The position numbers and the translations under genes are program-made. Below, in pieces: positions 8,185-16,166 of a stretch of DNA of 26,041 nucleotides. The DNA comes from JAJZJT01 sp049964655 (GTDB taxonomy: Bacteria; Actinomycetota; Acidimicrobiia; Acidimicrobiales; RAAP-2): contig JBMFXC010000036.1 of assembly GCA_049964655.1 (NCBI GenBank), positions 1 to 26,041 of the forward strand. Direction: 5' to 3'. The notes under the pieces were generated by a model. That model saw only the letters and a list, made by a program, of their open reading frames with translations. It searched no databases and was not told the DNA's origin. The first letter of the stretch is position 1. Every line of letters begins with the position of its first letter.

Positions 8185-10422
8185 TCACGCCGGTTCGGCC
8201 GTCCCGCCCTGGCGGCCGGCCACCTCGAGGAGGAGGCTCGACAGCGCGTCGAGGAAGCGCTCCCGGCTCAGGTCTGTTCGTGCCGTCCGCAGGGCTTCAG
8301 CCCCCATGGCCGCCCGGGTCAGGGGGTCACGCATCAGCCGGTCGACAGCGTCGGCCAGTGCGTCCGGGTCGCCGGGTGGAGTGAGCAGCCCCGTGGTGCC
8401 GTCCTGGAGGTAGTCGCGACAGGCGTTGACGTCGGTGGCGACGACCGGGATGCCCATGGCAAGTGCGTCGAGGACGATCGTCGGTCCACAGGCCAAGTCG
8501 GTGTCCTTGAACGGCGCGACGACGATTGTCGCGGCGCGCATGAGCAACCGGCCGTCCGCAGGGCTCTGGTGGGGGAGCAAGGTGACGTTCGGCGGAGCAG
8601 AGCGCTCGAGTTGTCCGACGTCGAGGGTTGCCAGCACGCATCGGTGCGGGAGCCGTTCGAACGCAGCCAACAGCAGCGGCGAGTCGCGGTGTGCCGATCC
8701 GGCGGCATACGCGTACGGTGCTCCGTCCAGCAGTACCGGCGTGGGGTCCCCTTCAGCTGACAGGTCCCTGTCCGGTAGGGCGGGCGCCGGCATCCGAACG
8801 AAGCGGGTCCGGTCCGGTCCGACCCCATAGCGCGTGGCGAACGTGTCGCGGTCCCCGCTGCGGATGCAGACCACGAGCGACACGGTGCGCAACCCGTAGC
8901 CGAAGACCCGATCCAGCCGGCGCCACCGAAGTGGCAACGGGTCGAGGATGACGAGCTTGTGATCGTGCCCGACGAACAGCGGCCACAGGAGCGGGACCAG
9001 GAAGGTCTCGATGCCCGCGGTGCTGACCACGGTGACGTCGTACCGTCTGGCCTGCCACGCTGTCCGCACCGAGTCGCCGAGGTAGGCCCAGGCCCTTGCC
9101 AGCTGCCCGAGGTGCCAGTCGACTGTCCGGTGCGACAGGGTGACGTCGATGCCGGCGTCACGGAGCTCGTCGTGGGCAACCTCGATGTTCCCCGGCCAGG
9201 CAGCCGAGAAGTGCACGCTCAGCGGTCGACGCTCCTCGTCGTGACGCCCGGCCCGGTCGGGGTAGAGCTGCTCGTACCGGCGGGCCACGACCGGCCAGTC
9301 GAACTGCGCCACCCGCTGCCTGCCCGCTTCCCCCAGGGACCGACGGAGCTCGGGGTCGCCCATGGCTGCTTCGAGGACCCGGGCGAGCTCCCCGGTGTCG
9401 AACGGGTCGACCAGCAGGCCGTCGACCCCGTCGGCGATCAGCTCGGGTGGCCCGCCGTGCCGGGTGGCCACCACGGCGGTTCCCGCCCGCCATGCCTCGA
9501 GGACCACGATCCCGAACGGCTCGAGCCGGCTCGGCATGACGAAGAGCTCCGCCTCGGCCATGGCGCGTGCGACCTCTTCGCGCGACAGGCGTCCGGGGAA
9601 GCGGACCTGGGCACCGACCCCGAGGTCCTCGGCCAGTTGGACGAGCCCTTCGCGGGCCGCGCCGTCACCGCCGACGACTAGGTCGAGTGTTCGCTTCTCG
9701 GGAGGCACGGCGGCGTACGCCCGCAGGAGCAGATCGAAGCCCTTCTTCTCGACGACTCGGCCCACGGCGAAGACGAACGGTCGACCCGGTCGTCCCTGCC
9801 AGGTGGTCGTGGTCGGGGCTGTGGTCGGGGCTGTGGAGGGCGGCGTGGCGGCCAGGTCGACCCCGTTCGGCACGGCGACCCCTCGGCCGCTCGCCAGCCC
9901 GAAGCGCGCCTCGGCGTCGGCCAGCGTGTACGTCGAGCACCCGGTGACCACGCTGGCCGTGCGCATGGCCCATCGCAGCCCGGTCCGCAGCGAGGCCGAC
10001 GTCTCGAAGATGTCGGCGTCGTCCATCACGGTCTCACCCTGCAAGGTCACCACCAACGGGACGCCGGTGAGCCGGGCGAGCGCCGTCGCATAGACCCCGT
10101 TCGGGCCGAAGCACTGGACGTGCAGCAGGTCGGGCTCGAACGAACGCACCGCCCGCCGGAGCAGTCCGATGGTCTTGGCGGCCCCGAACGGGAAGCGGAG
10201 CAGGGCGCGGGCGTTGGCCGCCGGCAACGGGAAGGGGAACCGGCGCACGGTGATGCCGTCGAGCTCCTCGGTGACCGGCGGCCCGGTGTCGTCCGGGGTC
10301 GTCGTCCACACCTCGACCACATGGCCGGCCGCCACCTGGGCCAGGGCCAGGTGCCTGGTCAGCTCCTCTACGCCACCCAGTGCGGGTGGGTAGGAGCTCG
10401 GGATCAACGCGATGCGGGTCAT
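8185..10422 (-). CDS. Double glycosyltransferase: two GT-B (GT4-like) modules in tandem
   Basis: 745 aa, about twice the length of a single GT4. Module 1 (residues ~1-390) is a classical GT4: SSYPPALGGVEELTRHLAL near the N-terminus, GRVVEKKGFDLLLRAY in mid-domain, and an intact E-x7-E motif (EPFGIVVLE, E301/E309). Module 2 (residues ~400-745) restarts with RPLSVHFSAAWPGNIEVAH and has a GT-B C-terminal half, but at the E-x7-E place it reads ACGPTIVLD (A644/D652). It may therefore be a distant family or a non-catalytic module. The ATG at 10422 has GGAG eight bases upstream. The GT4 gene ending at 10451 is 28 bp upstream on the same strand, so ligase-like gene, GT4 and this gene form an operon. 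It probably adds one or two sugars to the repeat unit. Confidence 0.88.
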   Translation of the reverse strand: MTRIALIPSSYPPALGGVEELTRHLALAQVAAGHVVEVWTTTPDDTGPPVTEELDGITVRRFPFPLPAANARALLRFPFGAAKTIGLLRRAVRSFEPDLLHVQCFGPNGVYATALARLTGVPLVVTLQGETVMDDADIFETSASLRTGLRWAMRTASVVTGCSTYTLADAEARFGLASGRGVAVPNGVDLAATPPSTAPTTAPTTTTWQGRPGRPFVFAVGRVVEKKGFDLLLRAYAAVPPEKRTLDLVVGGDGAAREGLVQLAEDLGVGAQVRFPGRLSREEVARAMAEAELFVMPSRLEPFGIVVLEAWRAGTAVVATRHGGPPELIADGVDGLLVDPFDTGELARVLEAAMGDPELRRSLGEAGRQRVAQFDWPVVARRYEQLYPDRAGRHDEERRPLSVHFSAAWPGNIEVAHDELRDAGIDVTLSHRTVDWHLGQLARAWAYLGDSVRTAWQARRYDVTVVSTAGIETFLVPLLWPLFVGHDHKLVILDPLPLRWRRLDRVFGYGLRTVSLVVCIRSGDRDTFATRYGVGPDRTRFVRMPAPALPDRDLSAEGDPTPVLLDGAPYAYAAGSAHRDSPLLLAAFERLPHRCVLATLDVGQLERSAPPNVTLLPHQSPADGRLLMRAATIVVAPFKDTDLACGPTIVLDALAMGIPVVATDVNACRDYLQDGTTGLLTPPGDPDALADAVDRLMRDPLTRAAMGAEALRTARTDLSRERFLDALSSLLLEVAGRQGGTAEPA

Positions 10423-10450
10423 CGGGAACGCTCCATGGTGGTACGGGGCT

Positions 10451-11515
10451 TCAGAGGGCTACCCCGAGGGACCGGTAGACCGAGGCGGTCTCTCGGGCTG
10501 CTCGCTCCCAGCTGAGGCCGGCCAGCCGGCAACGCCCGGCCTCGGCCCGGGCCGTTCGCTCGTCGCCGTCCGCCAACAGCCTGCGGAGCACGCGCTCGAG
10601 GGCGTCGGCGTCCCCGGGGAGAAAGGTGTCTACCGCGTCGCCGACCACCTCGGTCAGCGCGGGCACGGGTGTCGACACCACCGCGGCGCCGCAGGCGAGC
10701 GCCTCGATGGGCGGCAGCCCGAACCCTTCGTAGCGCGAGGCGTAGCCGACCACCGTCGCCGCGGCGAACAGCGACGGGAGATCGGACCGGTCGACGTGAC
10801 CGAGCGCGGTGGTCCCGGGTGGTTGACGATGGCCCCACAGCGGGGAGCCGGTCAGGAGGAGGGGAACTCCGACCCGACGACACCCCTCGGCCAGGGTGGC
10901 GAGGTCCTTACGCGGCTCGATGTTCCCGACGTGCAGCACGAACGTCTCCGGCAGTCGGTAGCGGGTCCGCGCTCGTTCGACCTCGGCCTCGGCGGGGACG
11001 GCCATCTCGGAGCCGGGCGCCTCGTGCACCACCACCGCGTCGCGACCGGAGTGCGCCTTGACCCGCTCGGCAGTGAACGCCGAGACGGCGATGACGGCGT
11101 CGGCTCGCCGCAAGGCGTGCCGGACGAGCAGCCGTTCCCCGGCGACCCGGTGGCGTGGGAACACGGACGGCAGGTCGTAGAGGGCCATGTCGTGGACCGT
11201 GGAGACCATGGGGACGCGGGGTCGGATCGGCAGGTCGACGTCGAGGCCGTGGACCAGGTCGGCGGGACCGAACCCCCGCAGGCCCGACACCGCTCGACGC
11301 ACGCCTCGGGAGGGGGGCTGCACCAGCGGTTCGACGGCGGGCGACAGCTCGTCCACGGCCGTGGACTGCACTGCGGCGGACACCGTCGAGCGCACGGCTG
11401 CCGGGAGCACGACGAGCAGCTCGCGGATATAGGTGCTGACGCCTCCGCCGTGCGGGTCGAGCGGTAGGGCGTTGACGACCAGCCGTGGCGTGCCGCCGGC
11501 ATCAGGGGGGCTCAC
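10451..11515 (-). CDS. Family 4 glycosyltransferase (mannosyltransferase-like)
   Basis: 354 aa GT-B protein. The N-terminal half starts VVNALPLDPHGGGVSTYI, the Gly-rich nucleotide-sugar/acceptor loop of GT4. VSTVHDMALYDLP and AVIAVSAFTAERV follow, then FVLHVGNIEPRKDL begins the donor-binding half. The E-x7-E motif is EGFGLPPIE (E263/E271). VSTVHD and GNIEPRKDL are common in WbaZ/mannosyl GT4 members, but donor specificity is not certain. The GTG at 11515 overlaps the TGA of the upstream ligase-like gene (GTGA), so translation is probably coupled. An open frame extends much further upstream to 14008, but it runs antisense through or out of frame with other genes and is not coding. Confidence 0.9.
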   Translation of the reverse strand: MSPPDAGGTPRLVVNALPLDPHGGGVSTYIRELLVVLPAAVRSTVSAAVQSTAVDELSPAVEPLVQPPSRGVRRAVSGLRGFGPADLVHGLDVDLPIRPRVPMVSTVHDMALYDLPSVFPRHRVAGERLLVRHALRRADAVIAVSAFTAERVKAHSGRDAVVVHEAPGSEMAVPAEAEVERARTRYRLPETFVLHVGNIEPRKDLATLAEGCRRVGVPLLLTGSPLWGHRQPPGTTALGHVDRSDLPSLFAAATVVGYASRYEGFGLPPIEALACGAAVVSTPVPALTEVVGDAVDTFLPGDADALERVLRRLLADGDERTARAEAGRCRLAGLSWERAARETASVYRSLGVAL

Positions 11516-12963
11516 GAGCGGGACCACACGGGGCGCACACGGGGGCGAGCACGTTCCACCCGCCAGCGCGACCCCAGCGACCCCAGCGAGCCCAGGGAGG
11601 CGCGAGGTGCTCCGGTGGTCTCCTCGCTGGCCCGTGCGACCCCCAGCGGGCTGCGTTGGCGCGCCTGGTCGGCCATGCCCAGCGCTACCCCGACGACGAT
11701 CATCGACGCCGCCGAGTAGGAGCCGATCCAGAATTCGTCGAACAGCCCCTCGGTGAGGTGCCCGACCAACACGGCAAGCGCGAGCGTCCGAAACTCGACG
11801 GGGAGCCGAGCCACCACTCGCAGGGCGATCACCACGAAGGCGACGAAGCCGAGCGAGCCGACGATGCCGGAGGACGCCAGGTTGCCGATGATGACGTTGG
11901 GCGGCTGGGTGATGTTGATGAACTGCGGTAGGTGGTAGAAGCGCATCCCCTCGCCCACGAGCGGGCTCAGTTGCCAGACGCGCAGTGCGCTCGACAACTG
12001 GCGGAGGCGGATCGAGACCGTGTTGAACTTGGGGTTCACGACGAACTGGGTCGAGAAGCTGTAGTAGAGGAGCAGCCCGAGGGGGATGATGCCGAGGAGG
12101 AGGAGCTTCGAGCGCCGACGGACCTCGGGGTTCATCAGCACCACCAGCACGATGACGCCGCAGAGGACCACCCACGACTGGCGCGACTGAGAGGCGAGCA
12201 GCCCGCCCAGGCACAGCCATTTGGCGATGCGGGCTTGGCGACGGCTGACGCCAGTCCACGGGGGGTTCAGCTGGGCGACGACGACCGCCACCCACATCAT
12301 GGCCCCGACGGCGTTCTTTTGGTACAGGCCCCACTGGGCGGCTTTGAAGTGCAGCTTCACCGCGTGCTCCATGGCGATGACGGCGATGACCGAGGCACCG
12401 AGGAGGTAGAGGCGGAACGCCTGCCGGGCCCGTCCGCTCCGGGCGACCACCCAGCCGACGAGCACGCTGCCGCCCAGGTAGGAGAGGCGGTGGAACCACT
12501 CCACGACGTCGTAGCGGTTGGTGTGGGCCATCACGACCACGAGCAGGGTGGCTTCGTAGATGACGATCCCCTGCAGGAAGCCGCGCAGGTGCTTCGCCTC
12601 GGACCACCTGACGTGCAGTAGGGAGACCAGGGCGCCGAGGAAGACGAGCATGTCGGCGGCCGAGAGGTTCGTGCTGGCGCCGCCGACTCGTTGCAGGACG
12701 AACACACCGGGCAGGGCGACGACCGCCAGCAGGATCGGGTCGGCGGCGAACACGCCGAGCAGCAGCACGAGGGCGGCGACCGCCAGACCGATCTTCCGGT
12801 CTTCGACGGCGAAGACGGCGATCCCCGCCGTCACCAGGACGAGGGCGGCCCACCCGGTCAGCGTGGTGAGGGCGCGGCGGACCGATCGTGCGTCCAGCCA
12901 CGGGCGGGAGCCGCCGAACCATCCGGCGAGCTGCTCGGCACCCCTCGTCGACAGTGCTGACAT
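11512..12963 (-). CDS. O-antigen ligase/polymerase-like membrane protein (Wzy_C-type)
   Basis: 483 aa with about ten hydrophobic segments and a large loop in the second half (residues ~290-360). LLASQSRQSWVVLCGVIVLVV followed by PLVGEGMRFYHLPQF in the loop region fits the Wzy/WaaL superfamily, which joins or transfers lipid-linked glycans at the outer face of the membrane. In a Wzx/Wzz locus the likely role is repeat-unit polymerase, but sequence alone cannot separate Wzy from ligase. I chose the ATG at 12963 because AGGGAGG lies just upstream and the first helix follows after ~30 residues. The longer frame to 13287 reads through Gly/Arg-rich non-coding sequence. The C-terminus contains a LGSLGSLGS stutter. 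First gene of a three-gene minus-strand operon. Confidence 0.87.
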   Translation of the reverse strand: MSALSTRGAEQLAGWFGGSRPWLDARSVRRALTTLTGWAALVLVTAGIAVFAVEDRKIGLAVAALVLLLGVFAADPILLAVVALPGVFVLQRVGGASTNLSAADMLVFLGALVSLLHVRWSEAKHLRGFLQGIVIYEATLLVVVMAHTNRYDVVEWFHRLSYLGGSVLVGWVVARSGRARQAFRLYLLGASVIAVIAMEHAVKLHFKAAQWGLYQKNAVGAMMWVAVVVAQLNPPWTGVSRRQARIAKWLCLGGLLASQSRQSWVVLCGVIVLVVLMNPEVRRRSKLLLLGIIPLGLLLYYSFSTQFVVNPKFNTVSIRLRQLSSALRVWQLSPLVGEGMRFYHLPQFINITQPPNVIIGNLASSGIVGSLGFVAFVVIALRVVARLPVEFRTLALAVLVGHLTEGLFDEFWIGSYSAASMIVVGVALGMADQARQRSPLGVARASEETTGAPRASLGSLGSLGSRWRVERARPRVRPVWSRS

Positions 12964-13168
12964 CGGCCTCCCTGCCGGGGTCGCGCTTTCCCGGCGTTCC
13001 CCCGCACGACGACTGGGTCCATCGCGGCACCTCGCGCTGCCTCCAGGATGGTAGCGGCCCCAGCCCCGGCCCCGGCCCCGGGGCTCGCCGTGCCGTTCGG
13101 CCGCACCCACCCGGGCGGGCCCCGGCCCCGGGCCGCCGGAGGGCCCCTGGCGTCTCACGTGCCGCCAG

Positions 13169-13174
13169 TACAAT
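13169..13174 (+). promoter_or_regulatory. Putative -10 box of a leaderless transcript for the TuaH-like glycosyltransferase
   Basis: TACAAT is a near-consensus -10 hexamer. It is followed by 6 nt and then immediately by the ATG at 13181. No ribosome-binding site precedes that ATG, so the mRNA is probably leaderless. The -35 region (CCTGGC at 17-nt spacing) is weak. The 217-bp divergent region 12964-13180 otherwise holds a GGCCCC-rich run near 13060-13085 and no gene. Confidence 0.55.
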
Positions 13175-13180
13175 CCGTCC

Positions 13181-14431
13181 ATGGACGCGCGCTCGCTGCC
13201 CGCGCCGTGTCCGCAGCTCGAGCCACCTCGGCCGTCGGGGGCTCCTGGCCGCGGGAGCGCCGTGGTGGTCTGCTCCCTCGAGGCCACCGGGCCGGTTCGT
13301 CGTCGTATCCAGATCCTCGTCGACGAGCTCGTCGCCCTCGACGCCTCGCTCCGGGTGCTCTACGTCGAGCCGGCCGTCGACGTTCCCCAGCTTCTGGCCC
13401 GACGACACCTCGCCGGGCTCGTCCGCCCCCGGCTCAGGACGGTCTCGCCGCAGCTCGCCGTGTTGCGGCCTCGCAAGTGGCTCCCTCGCCTTCTCGGACC
13501 GTTCGCCGACTGGTCGCTGCACCGCCAGGTCGAGCGCGCCGTCGGCCGCCTCGGCCTCGACCAGCCGCTGCTGTGGCTCAACGATCCCGGGTACGCCCGC
13601 TGGGCCCTCGGCACGGGTCGGGCGGTCCTCTACGACATCACCGACGACTGGCTGCTCGCCTCGATGCCTGAACGGGTGCACGCCCGCCTCCAGCGCGACG
13701 AGGAGCTCCTGCTCGAGCACGCCGATGCCGTCGTCGTCTGCTCGCCGGAGCTGGCCCGGACGAAGGGGCGCCGGCGGGGCGTCGACGTGGTCCCCAACGC
13801 GGTCGACCTCACCCGGTACCGCCAGCACCACCCGCGCCCGCCCGACCTCCCCGGCCCCCCGAGCGCCGTCTACGTGGGGACGCTCCACGAGGACCGTCTC
13901 GACGTGACGCTCCTCGATGAGCTGGCGACGGCGCTCCCGCAGGTGGCAGTCGTGCTGGTCGGCCCGAGCGCCCTCGGCCGGGCGCACAACGACGCGCTCG
14001 GTCGCCACCCGAACGTCTTCCTACTCGGACCCCGTCCCTACGACGACGTACCGGCGTACCTCCACCATGCCGACGTCGTCATCGTTCCGCACCTCGTGAA
14101 CAGCTTCACCGACACCCTCGACCCCATCAAAGCCTACGAGTGCCTGGCTGCTGGGCGCCCCACCGTGGCAACCCCGGTGGCCGGTTTCCGTGAGCTCGGC
14201 CCCCCGGTCACGCTGGCCGAGCGGTCCGACTTCGTCAAAGCCGTGTGCCGGGCGCTGGCCGGAGGTCCGGCGGCCAGCGGCGACGGAACGGCACCCCTCG
14301 ACCCACAGGCGGTACCCCTCGACCCGCAGGCCGGCGGCGACATCCCCACGTGGACCGACCGCGCCCGCGCCATGGCCCGTCTGATGGAGCGGGCTAGAGT
14401 TTCGCATGATCGACGAGGTCAGGGCAGTTAA
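13181..14431 (+). CDS. GT-B glycosyltransferase (TuaH-like/GT4 relative)
   Basis: 416 aa. The first strand (residues ~27-33) reads VVVCSLEATGPVRRRIQ, followed by LRVLYVEPAVD. YDITDDWL, HADAVVVCSPELA and VDVVPNAVDLTRY mark the linker region of a GT-B protein. The donor half contains AVYVGTLHEDRLDV and DPIKAYECLAAGRPTVATP with a single conserved Glu (E320). This pattern is like TuaH and related teichuronic-acid/exopolysaccharide transferases, which lack the first Glu of E-x7-E. Near the C-terminus a short duplication gives PLDPQA twice in tandem. The ATG at 13181 directly follows a -10 box. It sits 157 bp upstream of the co-polymerase/kinase gene on the same strand and may be co-transcribed with it. 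Donor sugar unknown. Confidence 0.86.
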   Translation: MDARSLPAPCPQLEPPRPSGAPGRGSAVVVCSLEATGPVRRRIQILVDELVALDASLRVLYVEPAVDVPQLLARRHLAGLVRPRLRTVSPQLAVLRPRKWLPRLLGPFADWSLHRQVERAVGRLGLDQPLLWLNDPGYARWALGTGRAVLYDITDDWLLASMPERVHARLQRDEELLLEHADAVVVCSPELARTKGRRRGVDVVPNAVDLTRYRQHHPRPPDLPGPPSAVYVGTLHEDRLDVTLLDELATALPQVAVVLVGPSALGRAHNDALGRHPNVFLLGPRPYDDVPAYLHHADVVIVPHLVNSFTDTLDPIKAYECLAAGRPTVATPVAGFRELGPPVTLAERSDFVKAVCRALAGGPAASGDGTAPLDPQAVPLDPQAGGDIPTWTDRARAMARLMERARVSHDRRGQGS

Positions 14432-14534
14432 CCAGCGCGTGCACCCTCTGGTTCCCCACAGGGCCGCCGATCGGTGCCGACGACGGCTCCCTTGGACGTG
14501 CTCGTCGACTCTCCGGTCGCATGAGGAGCTCGAC

Positions 14535-14568
14535 GGCGCGTGCCAAGGACTGGCGCGTGCCAAGGACT
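14535..14568 (+). repeat. 17-bp perfect tandem duplication upstream of the co-polymerase/BY-kinase gene
   Basis: Two back-to-back copies of GGCGCGTGCCAAGGACT (14535-14551 and 14552-14568) lie just ahead of the GGAGG ribosome-binding site of the gene starting at 14589. The copies are identical, so the duplication is recent or conserved. The rest of the 157-bp gap 14432-14588 shows no gene or clear terminator. Confidence 0.9.
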
Positions 14569-14588
14569 GACGTGGAGGCAGGCAGACA

Positions 14589-16166
14589 GTGACGTTCTCG
14601 CAGCTCCTGACGAGCTTGTGGCGTCGTCGGTTCACCATCCTCGCCTGCCTCGTGGTCGGCGTCGTCGCTGCGGTCGGCTACGACAAGCTCCAGGCCAAGA
14701 CCTACCAGGCCACCGCCCAGGTGGCTCTTTACAGTTCGGGCCAGCAGAGCGGGTCGTCAAGCTCCTCGGCCGCGCCGGTGAACCTCCCGGACCCGACCCA
14801 AGAGCTCGGGAGCACGGCCGTGGCGCACCAAGTCGCCGTCATCCTCGGGCTCAAGAACGCCGACGCGGTCCCCGGCAACGTCACCGGCTCGGTGAGCTCG
14901 ACGACCGGCAACCTCTCCATCACCGTCTCCGACGCCGACCCGGCTCGGGCCGAGGCCGTGGCCAACGCCTATGCCCAGGCGTTCCTCGTCGGCATCCAGG
15001 ACGTCGTGCAGGCGCAGGAGAACAAGATCACCGCCAGCATGAACACCCTGAGCAAGCAGATCACGGCGCTGCAGGCCACGGGCGCCACCCCCCCGACGGG
15101 ATCGGGGGGTACCGGTGGTAGCACGTTGAGCTCGGCCAAGCTGGGTGCGCTCCTCAACGCCTACGACGGCCTGCAGACTCAGCTCACCGCCATCCAGATC
15201 GGGGGGCCCTACGCGTCGATCGCCACGCCCGCCTCGTACCCGTCGGTGCCGGTCGGCCTGAGCACGAAGAAGCTGGCGGGCATCGGGCTCATGGCGGGCA
15301 TCTTGGTCGGGATCGGAGCGGCGCTCGTCCGCGACCAGCTCGACACCCGCCTGCGCAGCAGCAGCGACGTCGCCTCGGTGACCGACGCGCCCGTGTTGGC
15401 CGAGCTCCCCCTTGATACCGAGATCATCCCCAACTCCGGGTTCCTCGCCCTCGCCGACGCCCCCCGCTCCCAGCTGGCCGAGTCGGTGCGGGAGCTCCGG
15501 ACCAGTCTCCGGGTCCTCCTCGAGGACACGAAGTGCCCGATGGTCGTCGTGACCAGCCCGGCCCCCAACGACGGCAAGACGTTCGTCACGGCCAACCTGG
15601 GTGCCGCCCTGGCGCTCTCCGGCAACCAGGTCGTGGTGGTCTCGGCGGACTTTCGCCGACCGGCGATCGAGCAGGCCCTCGAGCTCCCGACCCACCGGTC
15701 GACGCTCGGCCTCGCCGACCTCGTCGCGTCGGCGTGGACGGTCGACGGGGTCGGGGGCGATGCCGCCCACCGTCTCCAGCTGCCCTCCCTCCTGCTCCCT
15801 ACCCGCATCGACGGGCTCCGAGTCCTCCCGGCCGGCTACCAGCGCGGCAATGCCAGCGAGCTCTTTGCCAGCCCAGGCCTCCAAGTCGTCATGAACGACC
15901 TCGCCGAGAACGCCGACATCGTGCTGTGGGACCTGCCGCCGGTGCTGGCTCTTCCTGATGCCACCACACTGGCTCGCTTCGCCGACGGCGTGGTGGTCGT
16001 GGCGGCCGAGGGCCAGACCGACCAGCAGTCGTTGGCGAGCACCTTGCAACGCCTGGCGGAGACGAGAGCGCGGGTGCTCGGCATCACCCTCAACCGGGTC
16101 CGGCATCCCTCCACGGCCACCTACCACCGCTACTACTACCCGGCGGAGCCCAACCCGGCCGTCTGA
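14589..16166 (+). CDS. Fused polysaccharide co-polymerase (Wzz-type) and BY-kinase (CpsC-CpsD-like)
   Basis: 525 aa. The N-terminal Wzz-like domain has a first helix (residues ~16-34), the external YQATAQVALY region and a second helix at ~229-248 (KLAGIGLMAGILVGIGAAL). A cytoplasmic P-loop ATPase follows: Walker A SPAPNDGKT (catalytic K330), Walker A' VVVVSADFRRP and a Walker B-like IVLWDLPPVL. The C-terminus carries a Tyr cluster, YHRYYY (Y512, Y515-517), the autophosphorylation tail of bacterial tyrosine kinases. These proteins set polymer chain length and gate Wzy activity through cycles of phosphorylation. Walker A' has Ser in place of the first Asp of the usual DADxRxP, which is a variation. 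GGAGG about ten bases upstream supports the GTG at 14589. Its 3' end overlaps the opposite-strand GT4 gene by 31 bp. Confidence 0.9.
   Translation: MTFSQLLTSLWRRRFTILACLVVGVVAAVGYDKLQAKTYQATAQVALYSSGQQSGSSSSSAAPVNLPDPTQELGSTAVAHQVAVILGLKNADAVPGNVTGSVSSTTGNLSITVSDADPARAEAVANAYAQAFLVGIQDVVQAQENKITASMNTLSKQITALQATGATPPTGSGGTGGSTLSSAKLGALLNAYDGLQTQLTAIQIGGPYASIATPASYPSVPVGLSTKKLAGIGLMAGILVGIGAALVRDQLDTRLRSSSDVASVTDAPVLAELPLDTEIIPNSGFLALADAPRSQLAESVRELRTSLRVLLEDTKCPMVVVTSPAPNDGKTFVTANLGAALALSGNQVVVVSADFRRPAIEQALELPTHRSTLGLADLVASAWTVDGVGGDAAHRLQLPSLLLPTRIDGLRVLPAGYQRGNASELFASPGLQVVMNDLAENADIVLWDLPPVLALPDATTLARFADGVVVVAAEGQTDQQSLASTLQRLAETRARVLGITLNRVRHPSTATYHRYYYPAEPNPAV

Noticed and set aside
11516..14008. 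Long minus-strand open frame continuing upstream of the GT4 gene to 14008
   Set aside because: It runs through the ligase-like gene in another frame and antisense to the GT-B gene at 13181. The translation is Arg/Pro/Gly-rich without domains, a usual shadow in high-GC DNA.
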